Origin: Arthrobacter_B citreus
GTDB taxonomy: Bacteria > Actinomycetota > Actinomycetes > Actinomycetales > Micrococcaceae
Length of the DNA stretch: 64,000 bases
Assembly: GCF_042429235.1 (NCBI RefSeq)
Contig: NZ_JBHMBA010000008.1
Reading direction: 5' to 3' (one strand)
Shown here: positions 52,298 through 61,780 of the stretch, one piece after another
Layout of the letters: each line of letters starts with the position of its first letter
Position numbering within the stretch: the stretch's first letter is position 1
The notes under the pieces: model-generated
Database searches by the model: none
What the model was told of the DNA's origin: nothing
Seen by the model: only the letters and a program-made list of their open reading frames with translations
Translations under genes and position numbers: made by a program

Positions 52298-53251
52298 CTA
52301 GAAGTAGTAGGGGAAGGAGGACCAGTCGGGATCCCGTTTTTCGAGGAAGGCATCCTTGCCCTCCACCGCTTCATCGGTCATGTAGGCCAGGCGCGTTGCT
52401 TCACCGGCGAAAACCTGCTGTCCGGCCAGGCCGTCATCGGCGAGGTTGAAAGCAAACTTGAGCATGCGGATGGCCTGCGGGGACTGGCGGGCGATATCGG
52501 CAGCGTACTCCAAGGCAACCTTTTCCAGGTTTTCGTGGTCCACGGCCTCATTGACGGCACCCATGGCCACCATGTCCTCGGCGGAATACTCCCGGGCGAG
52601 GAAGAAAATCTCGCGGGCCTTCTTCTGCCCGATCTGCCGCGCCAGCAGGGCCGAACCGTACCCGGCGTCAAAGCTTCCCACCGTGGCGTCGGTTTGCTTG
52701 AACTTTCCGTGCTGCCGCGAGGCGATGGTCAGATCCGAGACCACGTGCAGGCTGTGGCCGCCCCCGGCCGCCCAGCCGTTGACGACGGCGATGACCACCT
52801 TGGGCATGGTCCGCATCAGCCGCTGCACCTCCAGGATGTGCAGCCTGCCGGCGCGGGCCGGGTCAATGGTTTCCTTGGTATCGCCCTCTGCATACCTGTA
52901 GCCGTCACGGCCGCGGATCCGCTGGTCGCCGCCGGAACAGAAGGAATGGCCGCCGTCCCGGGGGGAGGGGCCGTTGCCGGTGAGGAGGACGGTGGCGACG
53001 TCCGGGGTCATCCGGGCATGGTCCATGGCGCGGTACAGCTCATCGACGGTCCCGGGCCGGAACGCATTGCGGACCTCCGGGCGGTTGAACGCGATGCGAA
53101 CCGTCGGCAGGTCGCGCACGATGCCGCCGTCGGCCGTACGCTCCACTTGGCGGTGGTAGGTCATGTCCTGCAGGTCCTCAAACCCTGAGACAAGACGCCA
53201 CTGCTGCGGGTCGAAAATATCGGACACCTGTTCTGGAAGTTCTGTGCTCAC
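52298..53251 (-). CDS. menB: 1,4-dihydroxy-2-naphthoyl-CoA synthase
   Basis: A 317-residue crotonase-family enzyme closing the second ring of menaquinone. Family blocks: RNAFRPGTVDELYRAMDHAR, SFCSGGDQRIRG, VVNGWAAGGGHSLHVVSDL (bicarbonate/oxyanion site), SFDAGYGSALLARQIGQKKA and the C-terminal SPQAIRMLKFAFN. GTG 53251 matches the usual N-terminus; a TAAACT box is seven bases upstream. Divergent from narG. Confidence 0.95.
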   Translation of the reverse strand: MSTELPEQVSDIFDPQQWRLVSGFEDLQDMTYHRQVERTADGGIVRDLPTVRIAFNRPEVRNAFRPGTVDELYRAMDHARMTPDVATVLLTGNGPSPRDGGHSFCSGGDQRIRGRDGYRYAEGDTKETIDPARAGRLHILEVQRLMRTMPKVVIAVVNGWAAGGGHSLHVVSDLTIASRQHGKFKQTDATVGSFDAGYGSALLARQIGQKKAREIFFLAREYSAEDMVAMGAVNEAVDHENLEKVALEYAADIARQSPQAIRMLKFAFNLADDGLAGQQVFAGEATRLAYMTDEAVEGKDAFLEKRDPDWSSFPYYF

Positions 53252-53258
53252 AATTCCG

Positions 53259-53264
53259 AGTTTA
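53259..53264 (-). promoter_or_regulatory. -10 box of menB (leaderless type)
   Basis: TAAACT on the minus strand with seven bases to the GTG; it faces away from the narG box 75 bases off. A GGGCC/GGCCC inverted repeat at 53292-53306 lies between the two. Confidence 0.45.
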
Positions 53265-53337
53265 TCGTTCCACCCCAAACCGGCCGTGAGAGGGCCGTTT
53301 TGGCCCCGCACCCTGTCACCGGGTGGAGGTGCTGCAA

Positions 53338-53343
53338 TACGTT
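53338..53343 (+). promoter_or_regulatory. -10 box of narG (leaderless type)
   Basis: TACGTT with six bases to the ATG at 53350. Confidence 0.45.
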
Positions 53344-53349
53344 TGCAGC

Positions 53350-56300
53350 ATGGCTGGCTCCGCACCGGGGATCGATGGCCCCGCATCCGAAACAATGCTC
53401 AAGCTCGGCAGGTTCTTCACCCGCTGGGACGAAACCGCTGACGGCCGCGCGGTGTTCCGCGAGGGCGGGCGGAAGGGAGATTCCTTCTACCGGAACCGGT
53501 GGAGCCACGACAAGGTCGTTCGGTCCACGCATGGGGTGAACTGCACGGGTTCCTGCTCCTGGAAGGTCTACGTCAAGGACGGGATCATCACCTGGGAAGC
53601 CCAGGAAACGGACTATCCGACGGTGGGCCCGGACCGGCCGGAATATGAGCCGCGCGGCTGTCCGCGCGGCGCCGCCTTCTCCTGGTACACGTATTCACCC
53701 ACCCGGGTCCGCTACCCCTACATCCGCGGCGTGCTGCTGGACATGTACCGGGCGGCCAAGCGCGAAACGGGCGACCCCGTGCTGGCCTGGGAACAGATTA
53801 TTAACGACCCCGAGCGCCGCCGGAGCTACCAGCGGGCAAGGGGCAAGGGCGGGCTGGTGCGCTCCAGCTGGGCTGAGGCGCTGGAAATGACGGCAGCCGC
53901 CCACGTCTCCACGGTCAAGAACTACGGGCCGGACCGCTGCACCGGATTCTCGCCCATCCCGGCCATGTCCATGGTCTCGCACGCTGCCGGAGCACGGTTC
54001 ATCAACTTGATCGGCGGGGTGATGAACAGCTTCTACGACTGGTACGCGGATCTGCCCGTGGCCAGCCCGCAGGTGTTCGGTGACCAGACCGACGTTCCCG
54101 AATCCGGCGACTGGTGGGACGCGACGTACCTGATGATGTGGGGCTCGAACATTCCGGTGACCCGCACCCCGGATGCGCACTGGATGGTGGAGGGCCGCTA
54201 CCGCGGGACCAAGGTGGTGTCGGTCAGCCCGGACTATGCGGACAACACCAAGTTCGCCGATGAATGGCTGCCCGCGCAGGCGGGTTCCGACGCTGCCCTG
54301 GCCATGGCCATGGGGCACGTCATCCTGAAGGAGAATTTCGTGGACCGGCGGGTCCCGTTCTTCGAGGAGTACGTCCGCCAGTTCACCGACCTGCCGTTCC
54401 TGGTAACTCTGGAAACCCGCACCGACGGCAGCGTGGTGCCGGGCAAGTTCCTCACCGCCGCGGACCTTGGCCGCAGCGAGGCCAAAGCGTCTGACGCCGC
54501 CTTCAAGACGGTGCTGCTGGACCGCGACGCCGGCACCCCGGTGGTGCCCAACGGCTCAGTGGGCTTCCGGTACAACGACGAGGACGCCGGCAAATGGAAC
54601 CTTGACCTGCAGGGCGTGATCCCGGCCCTGTCCATCGCCGACGCATCGTCCTGGGATCGCGAAACATCCCGAGTGGAGCTTCCGGCGTTCACCGACCCCT
54701 CCGGCGTCGGCTCCGTGATGCACCGCGGCGTGCCGGTGACCACCGTGGCGGGCCGGACCGTCACCACCGTCTTTGACTTGATGCTCGCCCAGTACGGGGT
54801 GGGCCGGGAGGGCCTGCCGGGGGAGTGGGCGGCCGGATACGACGACGCCGACACCCCCTACACTCCGGCCTGGCAGGAAGAGATCACGAACGTCCGTCCG
54901 GATGCGGTGCTCCGCACGGCCCGTGAATTTGCCGCGAACTCTGAGAAGTCCAAGGGCCGGTCGATGATTATCCTCGGTGCCGGCATCTGCCAGTGGTACC
55001 ACGGGGACGTCACCTACCGGGCCATCCTGGCCATGCTGATGCTGACCGGCTGCGAGGGCCGCAACGGCGGCGGCTGGGCGCACTATGTGGGCCAGGAAAA
55101 GTGCCGCCCTATCACCGGGTGGGCCGCCATGGCCTCCGCCGGTGACTGGAACCGGCCTCCGCGGTTCATGATCGGCACCGCGTTTTGGTACATGCACACC
55201 GACCAGTTCCGCTCGGACGGCTATTCCTCGGACTCAATGCAGTCACCGCTGGCCCAGGGGCACCTGCGCGGCATGCACACCGCCGACGTCATCGCGAAGT
55301 CCACCCGGATGGGCTGGATGCCGTTCTATCCGCAGTTCGACAAGAAGAACTCCCTGGATGTGGCGGACGAAGCCACGGCGGGAGTGGCCAAAGGCGAAGC
55401 GGCGGATGAGGCCACCTGGGTGGCGCGCCGGCTCAAGGACGGGCGGCTGCGGTTCGCCGTCGAGGACGTGGACGCCCCGGAGAACTGGCCGCGGACCCTG
55501 GTCCTGTGGCGGTCCAATCTGCTGGGCTCCTCCGCCAAGGGCGAGGAGTACTTCCAGAAGCACCTGCTGGGCACCCTGAACAACGTGATGGGTGAGGACC
55601 ACAGCGAATCCCGGCCCGCCGACGTCGTCTGGCACGAGAATGCGCCGCAGGGAAAGCTGGATTTGCTGGTGTCCGCCGACTTCCGGATGACCAGCTCCAC
55701 CCTGCTCTCCGACGTCGTGTTCCCCGCCGCCACCTGGTACGAAAAGTACGACCTGTCCTCCACCGACATGCATCCGTACGTGCATGCCTTCACCCCGGCC
55801 ATTTCCCCGCCATGGGAAGCCAAGACGGATTACGATCTGTTCCGGCTGCTCTCCGAGGAATTTTCCCGCCAGGCCGCCACGCACCTGGGCGTGCGGAAGG
55901 ACCTGGTGGCCACGGCGCTGACCCACGACACCCCGGGCGAGATTGCCCAGCCCGGCGGACACGCTCCGGACTGGAAGGGAACTGACATTCCCGCGGTTCC
56001 CGGCAAGAACCTGCCGGACCTGAAAATCGTGGAGCGGGACTACACGGCCATCGGCGAGAAGTTTGTTGCCATTGGTCCGCTCGCCGACAAACTCGGGCTC
56101 ACCACCAAGTTCGTGAAGTACGACGTGACCAAGCCGCTGGCCCAGCTGGCCCGCAAACACGGAGTCTTCGACCGCGGGGCCGCAGCCGGGCGGCCCGCCG
56201 TGGACACCGATGCCAGGATGGCCGAGGCCATCCTGATGCTCTCCGGCACCACCAACGGCGAGTTGGCCGTGCAGGGCTTCAAGACCCTGGAGAAACGCAC

Positions 56301-57069
56301 CGGCACACGGCTGGCGGACCTGGCCGAGGGGGCTGAAGACAAACAGATCACCTTCCGGGACACGCAGGACCGGCCGACGCCGGTGATCACCTCCCCGGAA
56401 TGGTCCGGCTCCGAAACCGGCGGCCGGCGGTACGCGCCCTTCACCATCAACATTGAGCGGCTCAAGCCTTTCCACACGCTCACCGGCCGCATGCACTTCT
56501 TCCTGGACCATGACTGGATGCAGGACATGGGGGAGGCGCTGCCGATCTACCGGCCGCCGCTGGACATGCACCGACTGTTCGGCGAACCGCAGCTCGGCAC
56601 CCGCGGGGAACTGTCCGTGGCGGTGCGCTACCTGACCCCGCACAACAAGTGGTCCATCCACTCCGAGTACCAAGACAACCTGTTGATGCTCTCGCTGTCC
56701 CGCGGCGGCACGGCGGTGTGGATGAGCACCCAGGACGCTGCGCTGATCGAAGTGAAGGACAACGACTGGGTGGAATGCGTGTCCACCAACGGGGTGCTGG
56801 TGGGCCGGGCGATCGTGAGCAGCAGGATGCCCGCCGGTGTCCTCTACGTTCACCACGCGCAGGAACGGATCATCGACACCCCCAAGTCAGAGGCAACCGG
56901 CCGGCGCGGCGGCATCCACAACTCGGTGACGCGGATCCTGGTCAAACCAACCCACATGATCGGCGGCTACGCGCAGTTGTCCTGGGCCTTCAATTACCTC
57001 GGCCCCACCGGCAACCAGCGCGACATCGTCACGGTTGTGCGCAAACGCTCCCAGGAGGTGCGGTACTGA
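53350..57069 (+). CDS. narG: Respiratory nitrate reductase alpha subunit
   Basis: A 1239-residue molybdopterin enzyme reducing nitrate to nitrite. The FS0 cluster ligands are His61, Cys65, Cys69 and Cys104 (THGVNCTGSCSWK ... PRGCPRG). The molybdenum-Asp signature FYDWYADLPVASPQ is present, as are the Mo-bis-MGD contact blocks (MMWGSNIPVTRTPD, GYAQLSWAFNYLGPTGNQRD at the end). ATG 53350 is chosen over GTG 53323 because of the close -10 box. The stop overlaps narH by one base. Confidence 0.97.
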   Translation: MAGSAPGIDGPASETMLKLGRFFTRWDETADGRAVFREGGRKGDSFYRNRWSHDKVVRSTHGVNCTGSCSWKVYVKDGIITWEAQETDYPTVGPDRPEYEPRGCPRGAAFSWYTYSPTRVRYPYIRGVLLDMYRAAKRETGDPVLAWEQIINDPERRRSYQRARGKGGLVRSSWAEALEMTAAAHVSTVKNYGPDRCTGFSPIPAMSMVSHAAGARFINLIGGVMNSFYDWYADLPVASPQVFGDQTDVPESGDWWDATYLMMWGSNIPVTRTPDAHWMVEGRYRGTKVVSVSPDYADNTKFADEWLPAQAGSDAALAMAMGHVILKENFVDRRVPFFEEYVRQFTDLPFLVTLETRTDGSVVPGKFLTAADLGRSEAKASDAAFKTVLLDRDAGTPVVPNGSVGFRYNDEDAGKWNLDLQGVIPALSIADASSWDRETSRVELPAFTDPSGVGSVMHRGVPVTTVAGRTVTTVFDLMLAQYGVGREGLPGEWAAGYDDADTPYTPAWQEEITNVRPDAVLRTAREFAANSEKSKGRSMIILGAGICQWYHGDVTYRAILAMLMLTGCEGRNGGGWAHYVGQEKCRPITGWAAMASAGDWNRPPRFMIGTAFWYMHTDQFRSDGYSSDSMQSPLAQGHLRGMHTADVIAKSTRMGWMPFYPQFDKKNSLDVADEATAGVAKGEAADEATWVARRLKDGRLRFAVEDVDAPENWPRTLVLWRSNLLGSSAKGEEYFQKHLLGTLNNVMGEDHSESRPADVVWHENAPQGKLDLLVSADFRMTSSTLLSDVVFPAATWYEKYDLSSTDMHPYVHAFTPAISPPWEAKTDYDLFRLLSEEFSRQAATHLGVRKDLVATALTHDTPGEIAQPGGHAPDWKGTDIPAVPGKNLPDLKIVERDYTAIGEKFVAIGPLADKLGLTTKFVKYDVTKPLAQLARKHGVFDRGAAAGRPAVDTDARMAEAILMLSGTTNGELAVQGFKTLEKRTGTRLADLAEGAEDKQITFRDTQDRPTPVITSPEWSGSETGGRRYAPFTINIERLKPFHTLTGRMHFFLDHDWMQDMGEALPIYRPPLDMHRLFGEPQLGTRGELSVAVRYLTPHNKWSIHSEYQDNLLMLSLSRGGTAVWMSTQDAALIEVKDNDWVECVSTNGVLVGRAIVSSRMPAGVLYVHHAQERIIDTPKSEATGRRGGIHNSVTRILVKPTHMIGGYAQLSWAFNYLGPTGNQRDIVTVVRKRSQEVRY

Positions 57070-58883
57070 TGCGAATCATGGCACAAACGGCAATGGTCAT
57101 GGCACTGGACAAGTGCATCGGCTGCCACACCTGTTCGGTGACCTGCAAACAGGCCTGGACCAACCGGGCGGGAACCGAATATGTCTGGTTCAACAACGTG
57201 GAAACCCGTCCCGGGCAGGGCTATCCGCGCCGGTACGAGGACCAGGAAAAGTGGAAGGGCGGCTGGGAGTTGAACAGCCGCGGCAAGCTGAAGCTGAAGG
57301 CCGGCGGGCGGCTGGCCAAACTCTTTGGCATCTTCGCCAGTCCCGTTCAGCCGGAGCTGAGTGATTACTACGAGCCCTGGACCTATGACTACGAAAACCT
57401 GATCAACGCTCCGGCCGGCAATGACTTTCCGGTGGCGAAACCCAAGTCCCTGATCACCGGTGAGGACATGAAAATCACCTGGTCCGCCAACTGGGATGAC
57501 AGCCTGGGCGGATCGGGGCGCACGGAGCTGCAGGACCCGGTGCTGGAGAAAATGCGCCGGGACGCGGAGGAGCAGGTGAAGCTGGAGTTCGACTCCACCT
57601 TCATGTTCTACCTGCCGCGGATCTGCGAGCACTGCCTGAACCCCTCCTGTATGGCCTCCTGCCCTTCGGGGGCCATCTATAAGCGGGAGGAGGACGGCAT
57701 TGTCCTGGTGGACCAGGACCGCTGCCGCGGCTGGCGCCAATGCGTCACCGGCTGCCCGTACAAGAAGATGTACTTCAACCACCGCTCCGGCAAGGCTGAG
57801 AAGTGCACCTTCTGCTATCCCCGCATCGAAGTGGGGCTGCCCACGGTCTGCGCCGAAACGTGTGTGGGCCGGCTGCGCTACATCGGCATTTTCCTGTACG
57901 ACGCCGACCGGGTCACCGCAGCGGCGTCCGTCCCGAACGAGCAGGACCTGTATGAGGCGCAGCTCGATCTGATGATGGACCCCAACGATCCCGAGGTCAT
58001 CGCCGCCGCCCGGGCAGAGGGCATTCCGGAGGACTGGCTGGACGCGGCCCGGCGCTCGCCGGTCTACGCCATGGCTAAAACCTTCCGGGTGGCGCTGCCG
58101 CTGCACCCGGAATACCGGACCATGCCCATGGTCTGGTACGTGCCGCCGCTGTCCCCGATAGTGGACGTGCTGCAGCAGCAGGGGCACGACGGCGAGAGCG
58201 CGGACAATCTCTTCGGCGCCATCGAGGCGCTGCGGATTCCGGTGGAATATCTCGCCGAGCTGTTCACCGCCGGGGACACCGACCTGGTGACCGGCGTGCT
58301 GCGCAAGCTCGCCGCGATGCGCGCCTACATGCGGGACATCACCCTGGGTGACGCTCCGGACGAGAAGATCGCCGCCGACGTCGGCATGACGGGCGAGCAG
58401 ATTGTGGCGATGTACCGGCTCATGGCCGTGGCGAAGTACGAGGAACGGTACGTCATCCCCAGCGCCCATCTGGAGGACGCCCACAACCTGGAGGAGATTG
58501 GCTGCTCCCTGGATGTCGAGGGCGGTCCCGGGATGGGGCAAACCGGTGTCTTCGGGGAAGCCTCCGGCCGGCCCACCCCGGTGGCAGTGGAGAACTTCGC
58601 CGCCCTGCAGGCCCGGCAGCGCGGCGAGGACCCCACTGGCAACGGTGACCTGGGCGGGCGGGTGAACCTGCTCAACTGGGACGGACGCGGCGCTCCCAAG
58701 GGACTCTTCCCGGCCAATGACAACCGCGGGGCGCCGGACCACGGCGGCGGGGGCGACGGCGGGTCAACCGGTGATGGCAAGGGAGCGGTGTACGACCAGG
58801 CCGAAGGGGACGGGCCGCAGTCCGACCGCGGCCGTGGCGCTGACCCCGATCCCGGCCCGGGCAGCCAAGGGGGAACACCGTGA
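57069..58883 (+). CDS. narH: Respiratory nitrate reductase beta subunit
   Basis: A 604-residue iron-sulphur protein carrying electrons from NarI to NarG. Cysteine groups: CIGCHTCSVTCKQAW; CEHCLNPSCMASCPSGAIY; CRGWRQCVTGCPYKK, where Trp replaces one Cys as in the [3Fe-4S] cluster; and CTFCYPRIE ... CAETCVGRL. The last 80 residues are an unusual Gly/Asp/Pro tail (ending DPDPGPGSQGGTP) beyond the normal fold. The ATG overlaps the narG stop; the end overlaps narJ. Confidence 0.96.
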   Translation: MRIMAQTAMVMALDKCIGCHTCSVTCKQAWTNRAGTEYVWFNNVETRPGQGYPRRYEDQEKWKGGWELNSRGKLKLKAGGRLAKLFGIFASPVQPELSDYYEPWTYDYENLINAPAGNDFPVAKPKSLITGEDMKITWSANWDDSLGGSGRTELQDPVLEKMRRDAEEQVKLEFDSTFMFYLPRICEHCLNPSCMASCPSGAIYKREEDGIVLVDQDRCRGWRQCVTGCPYKKMYFNHRSGKAEKCTFCYPRIEVGLPTVCAETCVGRLRYIGIFLYDADRVTAAASVPNEQDLYEAQLDLMMDPNDPEVIAAARAEGIPEDWLDAARRSPVYAMAKTFRVALPLHPEYRTMPMVWYVPPLSPIVDVLQQQGHDGESADNLFGAIEALRIPVEYLAELFTAGDTDLVTGVLRKLAAMRAYMRDITLGDAPDEKIAADVGMTGEQIVAMYRLMAVAKYEERYVIPSAHLEDAHNLEEIGCSLDVEGGPGMGQTGVFGEASGRPTPVAVENFAALQARQRGEDPTGNGDLGGRVNLLNWDGRGAPKGLFPANDNRGAPDHGGGGDGGSTGDGKGAVYDQAEGDGPQSDRGRGADPDPGPGSQGGTP

Positions 58884-59578
58884 GCCTGTTGGAGAAGCTG
58901 CTGGGCAAGGCGGGCAAAGGCATGTACACCCCGGAGCCTTACCGGGATACCCACCCCGGTCGCAGCGCCGTCGTCCGGCAGGCAGCGGGACTGCTGCTGG
59001 AGTACCCGGACGAGGAACTGGTAAAACTGGTACCCGCGCTTCGGGAGGCGCTTGTGGAAGCCGGGGCGGACACGGCGCCCGTGGAGGATCTCTTTACCGC
59101 GCTGACGGAGCGGCCGCTGACCGAAGTGCAGTCGGAGTACGTGCAGGAATTCGACCTGTCCAAACGTCACAGCCTGCACCTGACCTACTGGACCGACGGC
59201 GACACCCGGCGCCGCGGCGAGGCTCTGGCGGCCTTCAAGGAAATCTACCGCGCCCACGGGGCGCTGCCGGAAGGCACCGAACTGCCCGACTACCTGCCGC
59301 TGGTCCTGGAATTTGCCGCCAAGGTTGCGCCGGCGGACGGCTACGAACTGCTGCAGCGTTACCGCCCGTCGCTCGAGCTGCTGCGGCTGGCACTGCGCGA
59401 TGACGGGCTTCCGCACGCCGGAGTGCTGGGCATGGTCTGTTCCACGCTGCCCGGGGTTTCCCCCGAGGACCGGCAAACCGTGATGCAAACCGCGGGCTAC
59501 GGCCCGCCCACCGAATCCGTGGGACTGGAACCGTACAGTTCTCGGCTGCTGCCGGTGCATGAAAGGAACGCGCCATGA
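58880..59578 (+). CDS. narJ: Nitrate reductase assembly chaperone
   Basis: A 232-residue helical chaperone of the TorD/NarJ type, needed for molybdenum cofactor insertion into NarG. Typical blocks: QAAGLLLEYPDEELV, QSEYVQEFDLSKRHSLHLTY and LPDYLPLVLEFAA. GTG start overlapping narH by four bases; ATGA overlap with narI. Confidence 0.94.
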   Translation: MSLLEKLLGKAGKGMYTPEPYRDTHPGRSAVVRQAAGLLLEYPDEELVKLVPALREALVEAGADTAPVEDLFTALTERPLTEVQSEYVQEFDLSKRHSLHLTYWTDGDTRRRGEALAAFKEIYRAHGALPEGTELPDYLPLVLEFAAKVAPADGYELLQRYRPSLELLRLALRDDGLPHAGVLGMVCSTLPGVSPEDRQTVMQTAGYGPPTESVGLEPYSSRLLPVHERNAP

Positions 59579-60432
59579 GCCCGCTGACCGCCCCCGCGGA
59601 TTTCCCGCTGAGTGTTCCTTTGGATGTCCCCCTGGATGTCCCCCCGCCGGCCAACGTGCCGGTGGGACTGGGCGACGTGATGCTGTGGGGCGTGCTTCCC
59701 TACGTCGTGATCGCCGTGCTGATCCTGGGGTCCATTTGGCGGTACCGGTATGACCAGTTCGGCTGGACCACCCGTTCATCGCAGCTGTACGAGTCCCGGC
59801 TGCTGCGTATCGCCTCCCCGCTGTTCCACTTTGGCATCCTGGCCGTCATCGTGGGGCACTTCGTGGGGCTGGTGATTCCCAAGTCATGGATGGATGACAT
59901 CGGCATCAGGGAAGGCACCTATCACTTCTTCGCCCTCAGTGTCGGTTCCATTGCCGGGTTCGCCACCCTGGTGGGCATCGTGCTGCTCATTTACCGGCGG
60001 CGGACCACCGGACCGGTGTTCATGGCCACCACCCGGAACGACAAAGTGATGTACGTCTTCCTGCTGGCCGCCCTGCTGGCCGGGCTGGCCACCACTGTCT
60101 TTTCGGTCTTCGATGACAGCATCGTGAACTACCGGGACACAGTGTCCCCGTGGTTCCGCTCGATCTTCATCTTCCAGCCCGACATCGAGGCCATGACCGC
60201 CGCGTCCCTGTCGTTCAAGATCCATACGCTGTGGGGATTGGCGTTGTTTGCCCTGTGGCCCTTCACCCGGCTGGTGCATGCTTTTACGGCTCCGCTGCAG
60301 TACCTGTTCCGCCCCTACATCGTTTACCGCTCGCGGGGAAAACGTCCCGCTACCGGAGCAGCCACACCGCGCGGCAGCTGGGCTCCCGTGGGCACCCCGG
60401 ACCGCGACCGCAAAGGTTCGCCCCGCCCCTGA
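59575..60432 (+). CDS. narI: Respiratory nitrate reductase gamma (cytochrome b) subunit
   Basis: A 285-residue membrane cytochrome b oxidising menaquinol. Five helices; heme histidines are in LFHFGILAVIVGHFVGL and FKIHTLWGLALFALWPFTRLVHAF. A 45-residue Pro/Gly-rich C-terminal tail is cytosolic. It completes narGHJI; the quinol would come from the menA/menE/menB pathway encoded next door. Confidence 0.95.
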   Translation: MSPLTAPADFPLSVPLDVPLDVPPPANVPVGLGDVMLWGVLPYVVIAVLILGSIWRYRYDQFGWTTRSSQLYESRLLRIASPLFHFGILAVIVGHFVGLVIPKSWMDDIGIREGTYHFFALSVGSIAGFATLVGIVLLIYRRRTTGPVFMATTRNDKVMYVFLLAALLAGLATTVFSVFDDSIVNYRDTVSPWFRSIFIFQPDIEAMTAASLSFKIHTLWGLALFALWPFTRLVHAFTAPLQYLFRPYIVYRSRGKRPATGAATPRGSWAPVGTPDRDRKGSPRP

Positions 60433-60505
60433 CCGGATAACCACTTGCCGGACAGGCACTGCCCGGACAAGCACCTGACCCAGCCTGCGAGTAAGGACCG
60501 ACGCC

Positions 60506-61738
60506 ATGCCAGCATCAGCGCAAACCCCGGCATCCGCAGTGAACCTGAAATCCGGTCAGCTCCGAAACCTCATTGTGGCCACCATCGCATCCACTGTGGG
60601 GTTCTGGGCCTGGACCATCATTGGTCCGCTCTCCAGCCGGTACGCGGCGGGGATGGAACTGGGTGCCGGACAGACCTCGATCCTCGTGGCCATGCCCATC
60701 CTGGTTGGTTCCGTTGCCCGCATTCCCGTCGGTGCCCTGACAGACCGGTACGGCGGGCGGATCATGTTCACCGTCATCCTCGGCGTCACCGCGCCGCTGG
60801 TGCTCCTGACCGGCATTGTGGGGCAGCTGGAGAACTTCCCCTTCCTGGTGGTGATCGCGTTTTTCCTGGGCATTGCCGGAACGGTGTTCGCGATCGGCAT
60901 CCCCTTCTGCTCAGCCTGGTACGACCGCTCCCGCAAGGGCTTCGCCACCGGCGTCTTCGGCGCCGGCATGGTAGGCACCGCGGTGTCGGCGTTCTTCACA
61001 CCGCGCCTGGTCAACGCGGCCGGCTACATGGGCGCCCACATCATCATCGCCGTCGTCGTGGCCGTGATGGCACTGCTGAGCTGGCTGATCCTGCGGGAGT
61101 CTCCAGCGTGGAACGCACCCACCCAGCCGGTGCTTCCCAAAATCACGCATGCCTTCACGCTGCGGGTCACCTGGCAGCTGTGTTTCCTCTACGGAGTGGT
61201 CTTCGGGGCTTTTGTGGCCTTCTCCAACTACCTGCCCACCTATCTGGGCAACGTCTATGACTACGACGCCACCGCCGCCGGCACCCGCACAGCCGGGTTC
61301 GCCATCGCCGCCGTCATCGCCCGCCCGATCGGCGGCACCATTGCCGACAAGATCGGACCCAAGCTGGTCACCCTGGCATCACTGGCCGGCACCGTGGTGC
61401 TGGCCATTGTCGTTGCACTCCGTCCGGAGGAGGAACGGGTCTACGGCACCGCCTTCATTCTGATGGCGCTCTTCCTGGGGCTGGGCACCGGCGGTGTGTT
61501 CGCGTGGGTGGGACGCGCTGCCCCGGCGCAGGACGTCGGGACCATCGGCGGGATCATTGCCGCAGCCGGCGGGCTTGGCGGCTACTTCCCGCCCCTGGTC
61601 ATGGGTGCCACCTACGACCCCGCGAACCGCAGCTACTTTGTGGGTCTCATGCTGCTTGCCGCCTTCGCAGCCATCGCCTTCCTGCTGACCTTTACGGTGC
61701 GCAACGGCGGGAAAGTGGATGAGCGGACCCACACCTGA
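60506..61738 (+). CDS. narK: Nitrate/nitrite transporter
   Basis: A 410-residue, 12-helix MFS carrier of the NarK family, with GALTDRYGGRIMFT after helix 2 and GVFGAGMVGTAVSAFF in the first half, GGTIADKIGPKLVT and GIIAAAGGLGGYFPPLVMG in the second. It brings nitrate in or exports nitrite. AAGGA precedes the ATG. It follows narI by 73 bases, which include a small direct repeat (GCCGGACA/CCCGGACA), and is probably in the same operon. Confidence 0.94.
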   Translation: MPASAQTPASAVNLKSGQLRNLIVATIASTVGFWAWTIIGPLSSRYAAGMELGAGQTSILVAMPILVGSVARIPVGALTDRYGGRIMFTVILGVTAPLVLLTGIVGQLENFPFLVVIAFFLGIAGTVFAIGIPFCSAWYDRSRKGFATGVFGAGMVGTAVSAFFTPRLVNAAGYMGAHIIIAVVVAVMALLSWLILRESPAWNAPTQPVLPKITHAFTLRVTWQLCFLYGVVFGAFVAFSNYLPTYLGNVYDYDATAAGTRTAGFAIAAVIARPIGGTIADKIGPKLVTLASLAGTVVLAIVVALRPEEERVYGTAFILMALFLGLGTGGVFAWVGRAAPAQDVGTIGGIIAAAGGLGGYFPPLVMGATYDPANRSYFVGLMLLAAFAAIAFLLTFTVRNGGKVDERTHT

Positions 61739-61780
61739 CCGCAGCGGCTGTCCCCGCAGGCAGCTGCAGGCAGCCCCCAG

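Noticed and set aside
53323..53349. GTG start nine codons upstream for narG
   Set aside because: It would place the start before the TACGTT box; the ATG at 53350 with six-base spacing matches the leaderless pattern of neighbours.
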